DNA of 53,041 bases. Origin: Firmicutes bacterium UBA5473. Its GTDB lineage: Bacteria > Bacillota > DTU084. Numbering within the stretch: the first letter of the stretch is position 1; the number at the start of each line of letters is the position of its first letter. Of the stretch, positions 33,490 to 42,319 are shown piece by piece. Location of the stretch: NCBI GenBank assembly GCA_002427165.1, contig DIQB01000129.1, positions 1 through 53,041 of the forward strand, given 5' to 3'. The notes beneath the pieces were generated by a model that saw nothing but the letters and a program-made list of their open reading frames with translations, did no database searches and was not told the DNA's origin. Made by a program: the position numbers and the translations under genes.

Positions 33490-35324
33490 CAAAAAGATGG
33501 GAATGCTTATTGGCCGGCAGACTGGCCCGAAAAGAAGAGATGTCCTATGGCCAGGAGCCGATTTTTGTAAATAATAATGACGCACTGCAGTTCTCAATTA
33601 AAGTGCAAAGCATCGGGCCTGAGGATTGCCCCACAGACGAACTATACTCTTGCTGGTGCAATAAAGTAGAGCAGTTTGGTTTCCATGATGATTCCCGAGA
33701 ATTTGAGGTTTTGCGGTTGGACAAATTGACTAAATTTCTTGAAGATAAGATCATCCTCTTCAAGCCCAGCATGAATCACGGTGGAGAGGGGAGAATCTTC
33801 TACACTGCAGAACCAAAAAGCCTCCTTCCCCGACCTGACGGAATCACTGGGGACACAAAATTGGTACCACTGCTCCTGGCTCGAGAGCAGGGAGAGGAGC
33901 TGGCAGAAGCATTAGCACTGGGAAGAGCTCTTGGTCGCTTTGAAAGCTACCCCAGAGAGATGCCCCAGCCTGTGGCAGTTGTGGATAGCACGCTTTCCGT
34001 TGCCTATGGCCCTGTGGCAGGCCTCGCCATCCGGCGAGATGAAATATCCGCCATTATCCAAGAACCCCCAAGATATGTTCCCTTGGAGGAAAAATTCTCA
34101 GACTCCTTTCTCTTCTACGAAAACCTGATCTTGGTAGACGAGGGAATAGCTAAAACTTTAGAGGAGGAACTAGCCGGGGGCCAGACTGTTACCATCCAAC
34201 CTCCTCAGGTGCAGCAAACAACAGGACATACATCCCCTGTGGAAATTAAATTCCTTGAGGATTTTCAAGCCCTCACCCGGGCAGAAGGGTTCTTGTATAG
34301 CAAAGAGGACATGGAAAACCTTCACCTCTCTTTTAAATGTGGGAGCCTGGTGCTCCTCGCTGGCATGACTGGCATCGGCAAAAGTCAGCTGGTGCGGCTT
34401 TATAGCAAAATGCTAGGTCTTAAGGAGAGATTTCTCATGCTCCCTGTAAGCCCAACCTGGCACGAAGACTCAGATCTCATTGGCTACCTGGATACTTTGA
34501 ACATGATCTATAGGCCTAGCACGGAACTTGTGGATCTTTTGCTTGCGGCCCAACTGAACCCAGATGAACTATATCTAGTCTGCTTCGATGAGATGAACCT
34601 AGCCCGACCAGAGCACTATTTTGCCCAGTTTCTCAGCGTCCTTGAATCACCGCAAAAAGAGCGCTACCTTACCCTCTACAACCCAAAGCTCCAAGAGAGG
34701 GTCTATAACTCGAACCTTTACCCCCCGCGGGTGAAAATTGGCAGCAACGTACTCTTTGCCGGCACAATTAACGTTGATGAATCAACCTATGCCTTCAGCG
34801 ATAAACTCCTAGATCGGGCCAATGTAATCAGGCTCAAACTGGACTCGTTTTCAGAGCTGGCAAGATTGGGAGCAGAGGAGCCACCCAGACTCTACCCTAT
34901 CTCCTTTGCAACCTACAGCGCCTGGCGGCACTATAATTGCCAAGGCCTGGCCCTCACCGACAACGAGCTGGCCTTTTTCGAGGAGCTCCAGGCAGAATTT
35001 GAGAAAGTGGATTTAGAGCGGGGCTTTGGCTATCGGGTCTTGCGACAAATAGACTGCTACGTGGGGAACCTCCCAGGGAGCGAAGGTTGGCTTACCAGGG
35101 GCGAGGCCATAGACCTGCAGGTGAGCCAGCGGATTCTCACCAAACTCAGAGGACCCAAAGAGCAATGGGAGAACCTGGTGGGCAGGATCAGAGGCGAAGA
35201 ATTGGAAGCAAGTTCCCTGGAGGAGGTTTTTAATAAATACCCCATGGTCAGTGACTTCTCTCGCTCCCGCATCGGTCTTAGACGCAAGGCAAAGGAGCTA
35301 GGCTGGTATGGGTATGCGTCGTAA
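33486..35324 (+). CDS. McrB-like AAA+ NTPase
   Basis: A 612-residue protein whose C-terminal half is an AAA+ NTPase of the McrB group. Walker A is GMTGIGKSQ (293-301), Walker B is LVCFDEMNLAR (Asp368, Glu369), and the following segment is TINVDESTYAFSDKLLDRA (427-445). The last carries Asn429-x-Asp431 in place of the canonical McrB MNxxDR signature, with Arg444 as a candidate arginine finger. The N-terminal 270 residues are unrelated to methyl-DNA readers I know and may select the target. The start is an ATGA overlap with the coiled-coil gene and the end overlaps the nuclease gene. Translational coupling of all three supports a single complex that loads the nuclease. GTP versus ATP use cannot be read with certainty. 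Confidence 0.85.
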   Translation: MTKRWECLLAGRLARKEEMSYGQEPIFVNNNDALQFSIKVQSIGPEDCPTDELYSCWCNKVEQFGFHDDSREFEVLRLDKLTKFLEDKIILFKPSMNHGGEGRIFYTAEPKSLLPRPDGITGDTKLVPLLLAREQGEELAEALALGRALGRFESYPREMPQPVAVVDSTLSVAYGPVAGLAIRRDEISAIIQEPPRYVPLEEKFSDSFLFYENLILVDEGIAKTLEEELAGGQTVTIQPPQVQQTTGHTSPVEIKFLEDFQALTRAEGFLYSKEDMENLHLSFKCGSLVLLAGMTGIGKSQLVRLYSKMLGLKERFLMLPVSPTWHEDSDLIGYLDTLNMIYRPSTELVDLLLAAQLNPDELYLVCFDEMNLARPEHYFAQFLSVLESPQKERYLTLYNPKLQERVYNSNLYPPRVKIGSNVLFAGTINVDESTYAFSDKLLDRANVIRLKLDSFSELARLGAEEPPRLYPISFATYSAWRHYNCQGLALTDNELAFFEELQAEFEKVDLERGFGYRVLRQIDCYVGNLPGSEGWLTRGEAIDLQVSQRILTKLRGPKEQWENLVGRIRGEELEASSLEEVFNKYPMVSDFSRSRIGLRRKAKELGWYGYAS

Positions 35325-36930
35325 TGATCTCCCCTTTGAGCTCCGCTTCTACCTCTACCGCAATGTGGAGGCTAGTCGCGACTGTTTTTTAACCATCATG
35401 GATGACTTTGTGGAAGAACCAAGTGAGGTGGATTCCAGCTACGTCCAAATGCGGGAGTTCGCCCAGGTAGAGGTGGAGCTGGTGGCCAAAGAACCTGGTC
35501 CCTGGCGTCTGTATCTGGCAGGCCTTGAGCGCAGCGATAGCCGCTATGTAGAAAGCGATGGTAAAGAGTCGTGGTTACCTCACGGCGCGCGCATTACCCT
35601 CAGCAGTCCCACAGAGGAGCCCTGGATCCCAGGCTACTACGATGTACAGGTCCGCTGTGGGGACAGGATCTATTATAACCTGCTCTACGTCTGTCCCAAA
35701 GGCATGACCACCCACCAGTTAGATCTCATGCGCCAGGAGATTGAGGATCTAGCTGCAGGCCTGGCCATGGACGTGGCAGGAGGAAGAGCTGGGGGGCTTT
35801 CTCCGGAGGCCCACTATCGCTACAGGCTTCTGTGGGACAACTTCCCCCAACTCTGCGCTGCAGTAACGGATATCCTGGAGCGTCCCTCCCAGCAGGTTAC
35901 TCGCAACTGGCAGGTTGTCCCCTCCAGTTGCGCCCGGAGGATCGACAGGCAAAGCATCACCTGGCTTAGCAAACACCCCCAGACCTTTGCAGGGGGCAAA
36001 CCCCAGCGCATCCTCTGGGGTAAAGGCACGGTCCTGTATGATCTGCCAGAAAACGTCTGGCTAGCTGGCGTCCTAGATCAGATCATCACCCTTTTAGGAG
36101 AGATCGCTCTGGCCGGGGAGGGAGAGCAGGCAAAGCGGGCCCTACATATGCAGGAACGGCTGCGGATCCTGCGGCAGCGGCCCCCTTTAGCAGAGCTTAT
36201 AGGAGGGAGCGTCAGTTGGTCCTTGGCCATGTTCAAGGACGGCAGATACAGGCTCCTCTACGAGCTCTGGCGGCAGCTGTTTAAGCCCCTATCTGTGTAT
36301 TTCCGCGGCGAGCTAGGCTGGAAACGCACAGATAAGCTCTTCGAATACTGGTGCTTTCTGCGCACCATCGTTGCCCTCGAGGAGTTAGGTTTCAGTCCCA
36401 CCGGCGGTACTTTGCTTGCAGGGCAGCTAGAAAAAGAGGGAGTGGTGGTTTCTCTCAGTGCAGGCACCAAAGTGGAGCTCAGCCGCGGAGAACGCTCCGT
36501 TGTGGTTACGTATGATGAGGTATTGCCCCATACTCTAGAGGAGGTTAGGGCTCGGGACCATTTTCTAATGGTGATCTCCCCCCATGATAAGCCAGACATT
36601 CGTTTAGATTTCTATGAAAACGGAGCGTATCAATATACCTCGATCATGGATGCTAAATACCGCCATCCCCTTTGGATCTGGGACCGGAGGGTTTTTGCTG
36701 GAGGGATAAAATGGCCCCAGGCTATGAACCAGATCTCCAACTATAAAAATTCCGTCTATAACATTAATCAATCAGATCTGCGTTGCGTCCGGGAGGCTGC
36801 TTTGATTTGCCCGCCTGTAGATGAACCACAGGTGGACTACGCCTCAGACTATCACCTAGCGCTTGTGATGGAGGCGCCAGGTGATGGCAAGGTGCTGCGG
36901 GAGTATTTGGAAAGCAAAGTAATTGCCTAG
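35308..36930 (+). CDS. DUF2357/PD-(D/E)XK nuclease, McrC-like
   Basis: A 540-residue protein with an N-terminal DUF2357-type region (about 1-300), including a beta-rich segment and SSCARRIDRQSITWLSKHP. At the C-terminal end is a PD-(D/E)XK nuclease: KPDIRLDF with Asp430, then SIMDAKYR with Asp448 and Lys450, followed by a helix rich in NQISNYKNSVYN. That order fits PDDEXK_7, the nuclease of many McrC homologues. ATG 35308 has AAAGGAG 10 bases upstream and overlaps the previous gene by 17 bases. Its stop shares the CTAG with the convergent metal-transporter gene. It would cut DNA when activated by the NTPase. The target, modified or not, is unknown. Confidence 0.85.
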   Translation: MGMRRNDLPFELRFYLYRNVEASRDCFLTIMDDFVEEPSEVDSSYVQMREFAQVEVELVAKEPGPWRLYLAGLERSDSRYVESDGKESWLPHGARITLSSPTEEPWIPGYYDVQVRCGDRIYYNLLYVCPKGMTTHQLDLMRQEIEDLAAGLAMDVAGGRAGGLSPEAHYRYRLLWDNFPQLCAAVTDILERPSQQVTRNWQVVPSSCARRIDRQSITWLSKHPQTFAGGKPQRILWGKGTVLYDLPENVWLAGVLDQIITLLGEIALAGEGEQAKRALHMQERLRILRQRPPLAELIGGSVSWSLAMFKDGRYRLLYELWRQLFKPLSVYFRGELGWKRTDKLFEYWCFLRTIVALEELGFSPTGGTLLAGQLEKEGVVVSLSAGTKVELSRGERSVVVTYDEVLPHTLEEVRARDHFLMVISPHDKPDIRLDFYENGAYQYTSIMDAKYRHPLWIWDRRVFAGGIKWPQAMNQISNYKNSVYNINQSDLRCVREAALICPPVDEPQVDYASDYHLALVMEAPGDGKVLREYLESKVIA

Positions 36931-37646
36931 GAAAACCAGCAGAGCACAATCCCGGCTAAAGTTCCCACGGCAAAGGCAACTGTGGCAAGATACTCGTGGC
37001 TAAGCTCGTGGGCATCTGGGAGCATTTTCTCCACCACAATGCACAGCATAGCACCGCCTGCAAAGCCCAAAGAGCCTGAGAGGAGGCCCCCAGAGAGCCG
37101 CCCTACAAGGGCGCCGATGAGGGTCCCACCTGCCATGGGGAGGCCCGTGAGGATGGTGGCCAAAAGCACCTTGCCTCGCCTGACATTTGCCAGACGCATA
37201 GGGACGCCTATGGCCACCCCCTCTGGGATGTTGTGCACAGTCATCACAAAAGCCACGCCAAAGCCTAGGCTGGCTGCAGCAGAAAAGCCTGCTCCCACAG
37301 CCATCCCTTCAGCAAAGTCGTGCATAGCGACTCCCAGAGCTAAAAGGAGGCTAGTGGCCAGATGCTTGTTTTGTAAAAACTTTAGCTTGCGTAGAAAAGA
37401 GTCCAGAGCCAAGATTAGCACAAAGCCCAGGAGCATCCCTCCTAATCCCCACAGGAGGCCCCCAATATCGAAGGCAGCCGTGAGGAGATCGAAGGCAACC
37501 ACAGCAAACATCAGTCCCCCGGAAAAACCCAAGAGCCAACCTAAAATATTTTTACTCTGGTGGATAGTGATGGAAATGAGCCCACCCAGCCCTGTGCCCA
37601 CAATACCGCTGAGGAGTCCGATGGTGGTTGTAAAAAGTAAATTCAA
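36927..37646 (-). CDS. ZIP-family metal transporter
   Basis: A 239-residue membrane protein with about eight helices. The diagnostic ZIP metal-site helices are present: MHDFAEGMAVG and VHNIPEGVAIGVP, with the HNIPEG motif. The variable loop is short, as in GufA/ZupT-type members. It imports zinc or other divalent metal ions. It starts at TTG 37646 with AGGAGG 7 bases upstream on the minus strand. It converges on the nuclease gene and the two stop codons overlap in CTAG, leaving no room for a separate terminator. Confidence 0.92.
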   Translation of the reverse strand: MNLLFTTTIGLLSGIVGTGLGGLISITIHQSKNILGWLLGFSGGLMFAVVAFDLLTAAFDIGGLLWGLGGMLLGFVLILALDSFLRKLKFLQNKHLATSLLLALGVAMHDFAEGMAVGAGFSAAASLGFGVAFVMTVHNIPEGVAIGVPMRLANVRRGKVLLATILTGLPMAGGTLIGALVGRLSGGLLSGSLGFAGGAMLCIVVEKMLPDAHELSHEYLATVAFAVGTLAGIVLCWFS

Positions 37647-37663
37647 TTGCCTACCTCCTGCGC

Positions 37664-37693
37664 TTTACGAAAGCCCTCTTAATATGCTAGAAT
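37664..37693 (+). promoter_or_regulatory. Possible sigma-A promoter for paaK
   Basis: TTTACG, an 18-base spacer and TAGAAT resemble -35 and -10 elements. They lie 60-70 bases ahead of the paaK start, in the divergent gap shared with the ZIP gene. The match is by eye only. Confidence 0.3.
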
Positions 37694-37760
37694 ATGGCTA
37701 TAGTATTATCAATTTATGATCGATGTGGATTATTTATGATTTGGCCAGGAGGGAATGGAA

Positions 37761-39083
37761 TTGGCAAAGAGAAGAGTTGAGAATCTCATCTGGAACAGAG
37801 CACGGGAGTGCATGGACCGAGAGGAGAAACAACAGCTACAGTTGGAGAAGCTACAGGAGACAGTAAGGCGGGTGTATCAGAAGGTACCCCATTACCGCAA
37901 TGCCTTGCAAGAGCGGGGGATTGGCCCCGATGATATCCGCTCTTTGGCAGATCTAACCCACCTGCCCTTTACAGCAAAACAAGATTTGCGGGATAACTAT
38001 CCGTTTGGCATGTTTGCCGTGCCTAAAAGCGAAATCGTACGCATTCATGCCTCATCAGGTACCACAGGCAAACCCACAGTTGTGGCCTACACCAGCCGGG
38101 ATCTAAATAACTGGGCAGAACTTGTGAGCAGATCCCTGGTTTGCGCAGGTGGCACCCATGAGGATACCATCCAGATTGCTTACGGCTACGGCCTCTTTAC
38201 AGGTGGCCTGGGCATTCACTATGGAGCAGAGCGCCTCGGAGCCACAGTGGTCCCCATCTCCGGTGGCAATTCAGAGAGGCAAGTGAACCTAATGCGGGAC
38301 TTCGGCACCACGATTCTCGCTTGCACCCCCTCCTATGCCCTTCATATTGCAGAGGTAGCCCGGGAGAGCGGGATCGATATTCGCGAGCTGCCTTTGCGTG
38401 CCGGTATTTTCGGGGCAGAGCCCTGGTCTGATAACATGCGCAAGAAACTGGAAGCAGAAACAGGAATCAGCGCTGTTGATATCTATGGTCTCAGTGAGGT
38501 TGTGGGTCCAGGTGTTGCCTGCATGTGCCAAGCTAAAGAGGGGCTCCACGTCTTCGATGATCATTTTATTCCTGAAATCGTGGATCCTGTAACAGGTGAG
38601 CCCCTGCCGCCAGGGGAGGAAGGGGAGCTTGTTTTCACCTCCATCTCCAAGGAGGCCTTCCCGATTATCCGCTACAGAACTCGGGATATCAGCTCCATCA
38701 TAGAGGAACCATGTGAATGTGGTCGTACTCACACCAGGATTCAAAGAATCTGTGGACGCACAGACGACATGCTCATTATCCGGGGTGTGAATGTCTTCCC
38801 ATCCCAGATCGAAAGCGTGCTACTTGAGATCGGCGAGACCGAGCCTCACTATCAGCTAATCGTAGATCGCAGAGGACAGATGGACGCCCTTGAGGTACTA
38901 GTGGAAGTTTCCGAACAAATGTTCTCCGATAAAGTCAGAGGCCTTGAGGAGCTAGGACAGAGGATTCAGCACAAGATTGTGAGTCTACTGGGCGTCTCTT
39001 GTAAAGTGAAACTGGTGGAGCCTAAAACAATTGAACGCACCAGTGGTAAGGCTAAACGCGTCATTGACAAACGTCAATTATAA
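37761..39083 (+). CDS. paaK: Phenylacetate-CoA ligase
   Basis: An about 440-residue AMP-forming acyl-CoA ligase of the PaaK type. It shows HASSGTTGKPTVVAYT (the AMP-binding loop), YGYGLFTGGLGIHYGAERLGA, IYGLSEVVGPGVACMC, and the C-terminal GRTDDMLIIRGVNVFPSQIES. The conserved lysine comes late, in GKAKRVID. It activates phenylacetate or related aryl acids with ATP and CoA. TTG 37761 lies 7 bases after AGGAGGG; the in-frame ATG 37755 is only one base from it, so TTG is more likely, at a cost of two residues. The next gene encodes a tandem-ACT protein, a pairing often seen with archaeal-type PaaK and indolepyruvate oxidoreductases. Confidence 0.92.
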   Translation: MAKRRVENLIWNRARECMDREEKQQLQLEKLQETVRRVYQKVPHYRNALQERGIGPDDIRSLADLTHLPFTAKQDLRDNYPFGMFAVPKSEIVRIHASSGTTGKPTVVAYTSRDLNNWAELVSRSLVCAGGTHEDTIQIAYGYGLFTGGLGIHYGAERLGATVVPISGGNSERQVNLMRDFGTTILACTPSYALHIAEVARESGIDIRELPLRAGIFGAEPWSDNMRKKLEAETGISAVDIYGLSEVVGPGVACMCQAKEGLHVFDDHFIPEIVDPVTGEPLPPGEEGELVFTSISKEAFPIIRYRTRDISSIIEEPCECGRTHTRIQRICGRTDDMLIIRGVNVFPSQIESVLLEIGETEPHYQLIVDRRGQMDALEVLVEVSEQMFSDKVRGLEELGQRIQHKIVSLLGVSCKVKLVEPKTIERTSGKAKRVIDKRQL

Positions 39084-39096
39084 GGAGGGAGCAAGA

Positions 39097-39528
39097 ATGC
39101 AAGTCACTCAAATCTCAGTATTTTTGCAGAACACAGCTGGCAGGCTGGCAGGAGTCACAAAAACATTGGGTGAGGCGGGGATCAATATTCGTGCCCTATC
39201 CATCGCAGACACCAGTGATTTTGGAATTTTGCGCCTGATTGTGGACAAAAGCGAGGAAGCCCTAAAGGTTCTCAAAGATCGGGGCTACGCTGTGAGCAAG
39301 ACAGAGGTGATCGCGGTCCGCGTCCCAGATAAGCCTGGGGAACTTTCTACAATTTTATCCCTTCTAGAGGGAACAGGGATCAATATTGAGTATCTTTATG
39401 CTTTTGTGGGTCGCTCTGGGGGAGATGCAGTTGTGGTTTTCCGAGTCGAGGAGCCCCAAAGAGCTCGGGTCTTGTTATCCGAGAACAACATCGAATTTCT
39501 TGATGAAGATCAGATCAATAAGTTTTAG
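39097..39528 (+). CDS. Tandem ACT-domain protein
   Basis: A 143-residue cytoplasmic protein made of two ACT domains (about 1-70 and 72-143), beginning VTQISVFLQNTAGRLAGVTKTLGEAGINIRA and VIAVRVPDKPGELSTILSLLEGTGINIEYLYAF. Such domains bind amino acids; paaK-linked members may sense aromatic amino acids. ATG 39097 follows AAGGAGGG, 13 bases after the paaK stop. A frame open further upstream overlaps paaK but has no ribosome site. Confidence 0.9.
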   Translation: MQVTQISVFLQNTAGRLAGVTKTLGEAGINIRALSIADTSDFGILRLIVDKSEEALKVLKDRGYAVSKTEVIAVRVPDKPGELSTILSLLEGTGINIEYLYAFVGRSGGDAVVVFRVEEPQRARVLLSENNIEFLDEDQINKF

Positions 39529-39537
39529 GAGAGAGTT

Positions 39538-40680
39538 ATGAAGATCGTAATTGCACCTGATTCTTTTAAGGGCAGCGCCTCGGCCAAACAGGTGGCCGAG
39601 GCCATAGCCTCCGGCTGGCGCCGGATTTTCCCCGGGGCCCTCTGCGAGCTTGTGCCCATGGCAGATGGCGGCGAAGGCACTATGGAGGCCTTAGTAGATG
39701 CCACAGGTGGTGTTACCAAAACCATTCGCGTCCAAGATCCTCTTGGCCGCACTATCGAGGCAAGCTTTGGGGTTTTAGGCGATGGCAAAACTGCAGTGGT
39801 TGAGATGGCTGAAGCCTCAGGCCTGCCGCTGCTCGCGCCCTCTGAGCGCAATCCCCTTCTAACTACCACCTTCGGTACAGGGCAGCTGATCCGTGCCGCC
39901 CTAGAGGAGGGTATTGAGCGGCTTTTGATTGGCCTCGGCGGCAGCGCTACAGTTGATGCAGGCGCGGGTTTGGTCAGTGCGATGGGAGCTAAACTATTAG
40001 CTAAAAATGGCCAGGAGGTTGGCCCCGGTGGCGGGAGCCTCGGGAGCCTCGCCAAAATAGAATTAGGAGAGCTACCTAAGCTACTAGGCAAGGTTGAAGT
40101 CTTGGCAGCCTGCGATGTGGACAATCCCCTCACAGGGCCACAAGGCGCAGCTGCCGTCTTCGGACCTCAGAAGGGAGCCACTCCTCAAATGGTGGCCCAG
40201 CTAAATCGGAACCTGGCCCATTGGGCACAAATCGTTGCCCGGGACTTGAGGATAGAGGTGGATCATCTCCCTGGGGCCGGCGCTGCAGGGGGCCTGGGGG
40301 CGTGTCTTGTGGCCTTTTTGGGCGCCAAGCTAGTTCCAGGGATCGAGATGGTGATGTCCTCCTCAGGCCTTGAGGAGAAGCTCAAGAACTGCGATCTGGT
40401 GATCACAGGTGAGGGCAAGTTAGATGGACAAAGCGCCAGGGGTAAAACACCTATGGGTGTGGCCCAGTTGGCAGCCAAACATAAGATTCCAGTCCTGGCC
40501 ATAGGCGGCTCAATTGCAGAAGATGCATCTCTCCTCTATAACGAGGGAATCGGCGCCATGCTCAGCATCGCGCCAGGACCAATTTCGCTAAGTGAGGCAA
40601 TCGAAGAGGGACCCAAGCTGCTGGAGGAGACAGGGGAGCGAGCAGCGAGGATTTTTGCCCTGGCAGGTTGGAAGGATTAA
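39538..40680 (+). CDS. glxK: Glycerate kinase
   Basis: A 380-residue cytoplasmic kinase of the GarK/GlxK family that phosphorylates D-glycerate, generally giving 2-phosphoglycerate. It opens KIVIAPDSFKGSASAKQVAEAI and continues VPMADGGEGTMEAL, GLGGSATVDAGAGLVSAMGA and LVITGEGKLDGQSARGKTPMGVA, all family signatures. The length is normal. AGGAGAG sits just ahead of the ATG and the gap to the ACT gene is 9 bases, so they are cotranscribed. A terminator follows at 40699. Confidence 0.93.
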   Translation: MKIVIAPDSFKGSASAKQVAEAIASGWRRIFPGALCELVPMADGGEGTMEALVDATGGVTKTIRVQDPLGRTIEASFGVLGDGKTAVVEMAEASGLPLLAPSERNPLLTTTFGTGQLIRAALEEGIERLLIGLGGSATVDAGAGLVSAMGAKLLAKNGQEVGPGGGSLGSLAKIELGELPKLLGKVEVLAACDVDNPLTGPQGAAAVFGPQKGATPQMVAQLNRNLAHWAQIVARDLRIEVDHLPGAGAAGGLGACLVAFLGAKLVPGIEMVMSSSGLEEKLKNCDLVITGEGKLDGQSARGKTPMGVAQLAAKHKIPVLAIGGSIAEDASLLYNEGIGAMLSIAPGPISLSEAIEEGPKLLEETGERAARIFALAGWKD

Positions 40681-40698
40681 AACTACTAGCTAAAGAAT

Positions 40699-40726
40699 GG
40701 GGGGAGAGAAATTCTCTCCCCCTTTT
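40699..40726 (+). terminator. Rho-independent terminator after glycerate kinase
   Basis: GGGGGAGAGAA (40700-40710) pairs with TTCTCTCCCCC (40712-40722), followed by TTTT. It lies 20-45 bases after the kinase stop and directly before the ribosome site of the ASKHA gene, so read-through may be regulated. Confidence 0.75.
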
Positions 40727-40741
40727 GCAAGGAGGGGGAAG

Positions 40742-42280
40742 ATGGTAACCATCCAGGTGGGGAAGAAGAAGATCCAAGGGGCGAGAGGGAGTAATCTGCG
40801 CGAGACTCTTCTGGCGGCAGGCGTTCCCCTGGATTCCCCCTGCGGCGGCCGCGGCAGCTGCGGCAAGTGCAAAGTTCGAGTATTAGGAGAGGTAGACCCA
40901 CCTTCTATAGCTGAGCGGGAGCTTTTAGACTCCGGCCTCAAGCTAGGGCTGCGCCTGGCCTGTAGGGTTACAATTCGGGGCCCCCTTGCAGTAGAACTAC
41001 TCTCCTCGGCAGAGGAGAGTGCTCCTTCAGAGGAAGTTATATCACGAGATATGCAGTTGGGCGCAGCTGTGGACATCGGCACCACCACCCTTGCCGGCTA
41101 CCTTGTGGATCTTCCATCTGGCAGCGTCTTGGCCACAGCCTCAAGATTAAATCCCCAGGCAAGTTATGGCGCAGATGTGATCTCGCGCCTGGCTTATGCC
41201 CAGGAGGGAGGCAGCCAGGATCTTACAGAGGCTGTGCGCAGGGGCGTAGCCGATCTTTTGGTTGATCTGGCAGGGAGCCTGGGGCAGATCCGCAAATTGG
41301 TTTTGGTTGGCAATTCCGCTATGCACCACCTGTGGTGGGGCATAGAGACAAGCAGCCTGGCTCAGGCTCCCTACAGACCAGCGTCTACCCAGCCCATTTC
41401 AGAGCCTGCCTCCACTTTAGGCCTTTCTCTCCACCCAGAAGCCCAGGTATATTTTTTGCCCCTTGTGGCAGGGTTTGTGGGAGCTGATACTGTGGCAGCA
41501 CTTCTTGCCACAGGGCTTGATGAGGGGCACGCCAGAAGGCTGCTTGTTGATATCGGCACCAATGGAGAAATGGTGCTGGCTGCAAATGGCAAGCTCCTTA
41601 CCTGCGCTGCAGCTGCAGGGCCGGCTCTGGAGGGGGCTGAGATTAGCTGCGGTATGCGGGGGATTCAAGGCGCGATTGAGGCAGTGAATCTTGATGATGG
41701 TATAAATTATAAAGTGATCGGAGATGTGGAGCCTTTGGGCATCTGCGGCTCGGGGCTTGTGGATCTGCTCTCAGAGCTCTTGCGCGTTGGTGCTGTGGAT
41801 CATACAGGACGGCTTTTGGGCCAAGCTGAGTTTTTGGCCCAAGGTGGGGCGGCTAAGCTAGCTTCCAACTTGCTTGAGGATGGCTTTCAAGTAGCGGTTG
41901 GGCCCCAGGGGCCAATTGTGCTTACAGGCCGGGATGTGCGCAAGCTTCAGCTTGCCAAAGGGGCAATTAGAGCAGGCTGTGAGATCTTGCTCTCTGCGGG
42001 GGGCATTGCATACCAAGAGCTAGATGAGATTATTCTCGCCGGTGCTTTTGGCAGTTACCTCAGCCCCAAAAGCGCCCTCAGGGTAGGGCTGTTGCCTCCA
42101 GTCGAACTCGAAAGGATCAAAAGCGCAGGGAATGCTGCAGGTGAGGGAGGAAAACTCGTGCTTGTGGGCGACCAGCAGAAGAAGCGGGCAGAGGAAATAG
42201 CGAGAAAGCTTGAGTATATAGAGCTTGCAGGTAGAGGAGATTTTCAAGAGCGCTTCATGGAAGGGATGCTGTTTGACTGA
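40742..42280 (+). CDS. 2Fe-2S/ASKHA protein, RamA-like corrinoid activation protein
   Basis: A 512-residue cytoplasmic protein. Residues 1-80 are a plant-type 2Fe-2S ferredoxin domain with Cys34, Cys40, Cys43 and Cys74 (SPCGGRGSCGKCKV, LACRV). Residues about 100-512 form an ASKHA ATPase-like domain (DUF4445): AAVDIGTTTLAGYLVDL, VLVGNSAMHHL, LVDIGTNGEMVLA, GICGSGLVDLLSELL and EIILAGAFGSYL. Such proteins use ATP to reduce inactive cob(II)alamin in methyltransferases. ATG 40742 has GGAGGGGGA upstream; a frame open further left crosses the terminator. Its place next to btuFCD supports a corrinoid role. A decayed fragment of a second copy lies at 28236. Confidence 0.9.
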   Translation: MVTIQVGKKKIQGARGSNLRETLLAAGVPLDSPCGGRGSCGKCKVRVLGEVDPPSIAERELLDSGLKLGLRLACRVTIRGPLAVELLSSAEESAPSEEVISRDMQLGAAVDIGTTTLAGYLVDLPSGSVLATASRLNPQASYGADVISRLAYAQEGGSQDLTEAVRRGVADLLVDLAGSLGQIRKLVLVGNSAMHHLWWGIETSSLAQAPYRPASTQPISEPASTLGLSLHPEAQVYFLPLVAGFVGADTVAALLATGLDEGHARRLLVDIGTNGEMVLAANGKLLTCAAAAGPALEGAEISCGMRGIQGAIEAVNLDDGINYKVIGDVEPLGICGSGLVDLLSELLRVGAVDHTGRLLGQAEFLAQGGAAKLASNLLEDGFQVAVGPQGPIVLTGRDVRKLQLAKGAIRAGCEILLSAGGIAYQELDEIILAGAFGSYLSPKSALRVGLLPPVELERIKSAGNAAGEGGKLVLVGDQQKKRAEEIARKLEYIELAGRGDFQERFMEGMLFD

Positions 42281-42319
42281 TAAGATTCGCTCTTTGGATT
42301 TTTAAGGGAGGAAGTTATA

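Noticed and set aside
36982..37719. A 245-codon open frame on the plus strand opposite the ZIP gene
   Set aside because: It is an antisense shadow of a clear ZIP transporter with HNIPEG; its product is low-complexity (Arg/Pro/Ser-rich) with no ribosome site.
39525..40133. A 202-codon minus-strand frame opposite glycerate kinase
   Set aside because: Antisense shadow in GC-rich codons; Ser/Pro/Arg-rich product and the sense strand encodes an unmistakable glycerate kinase.
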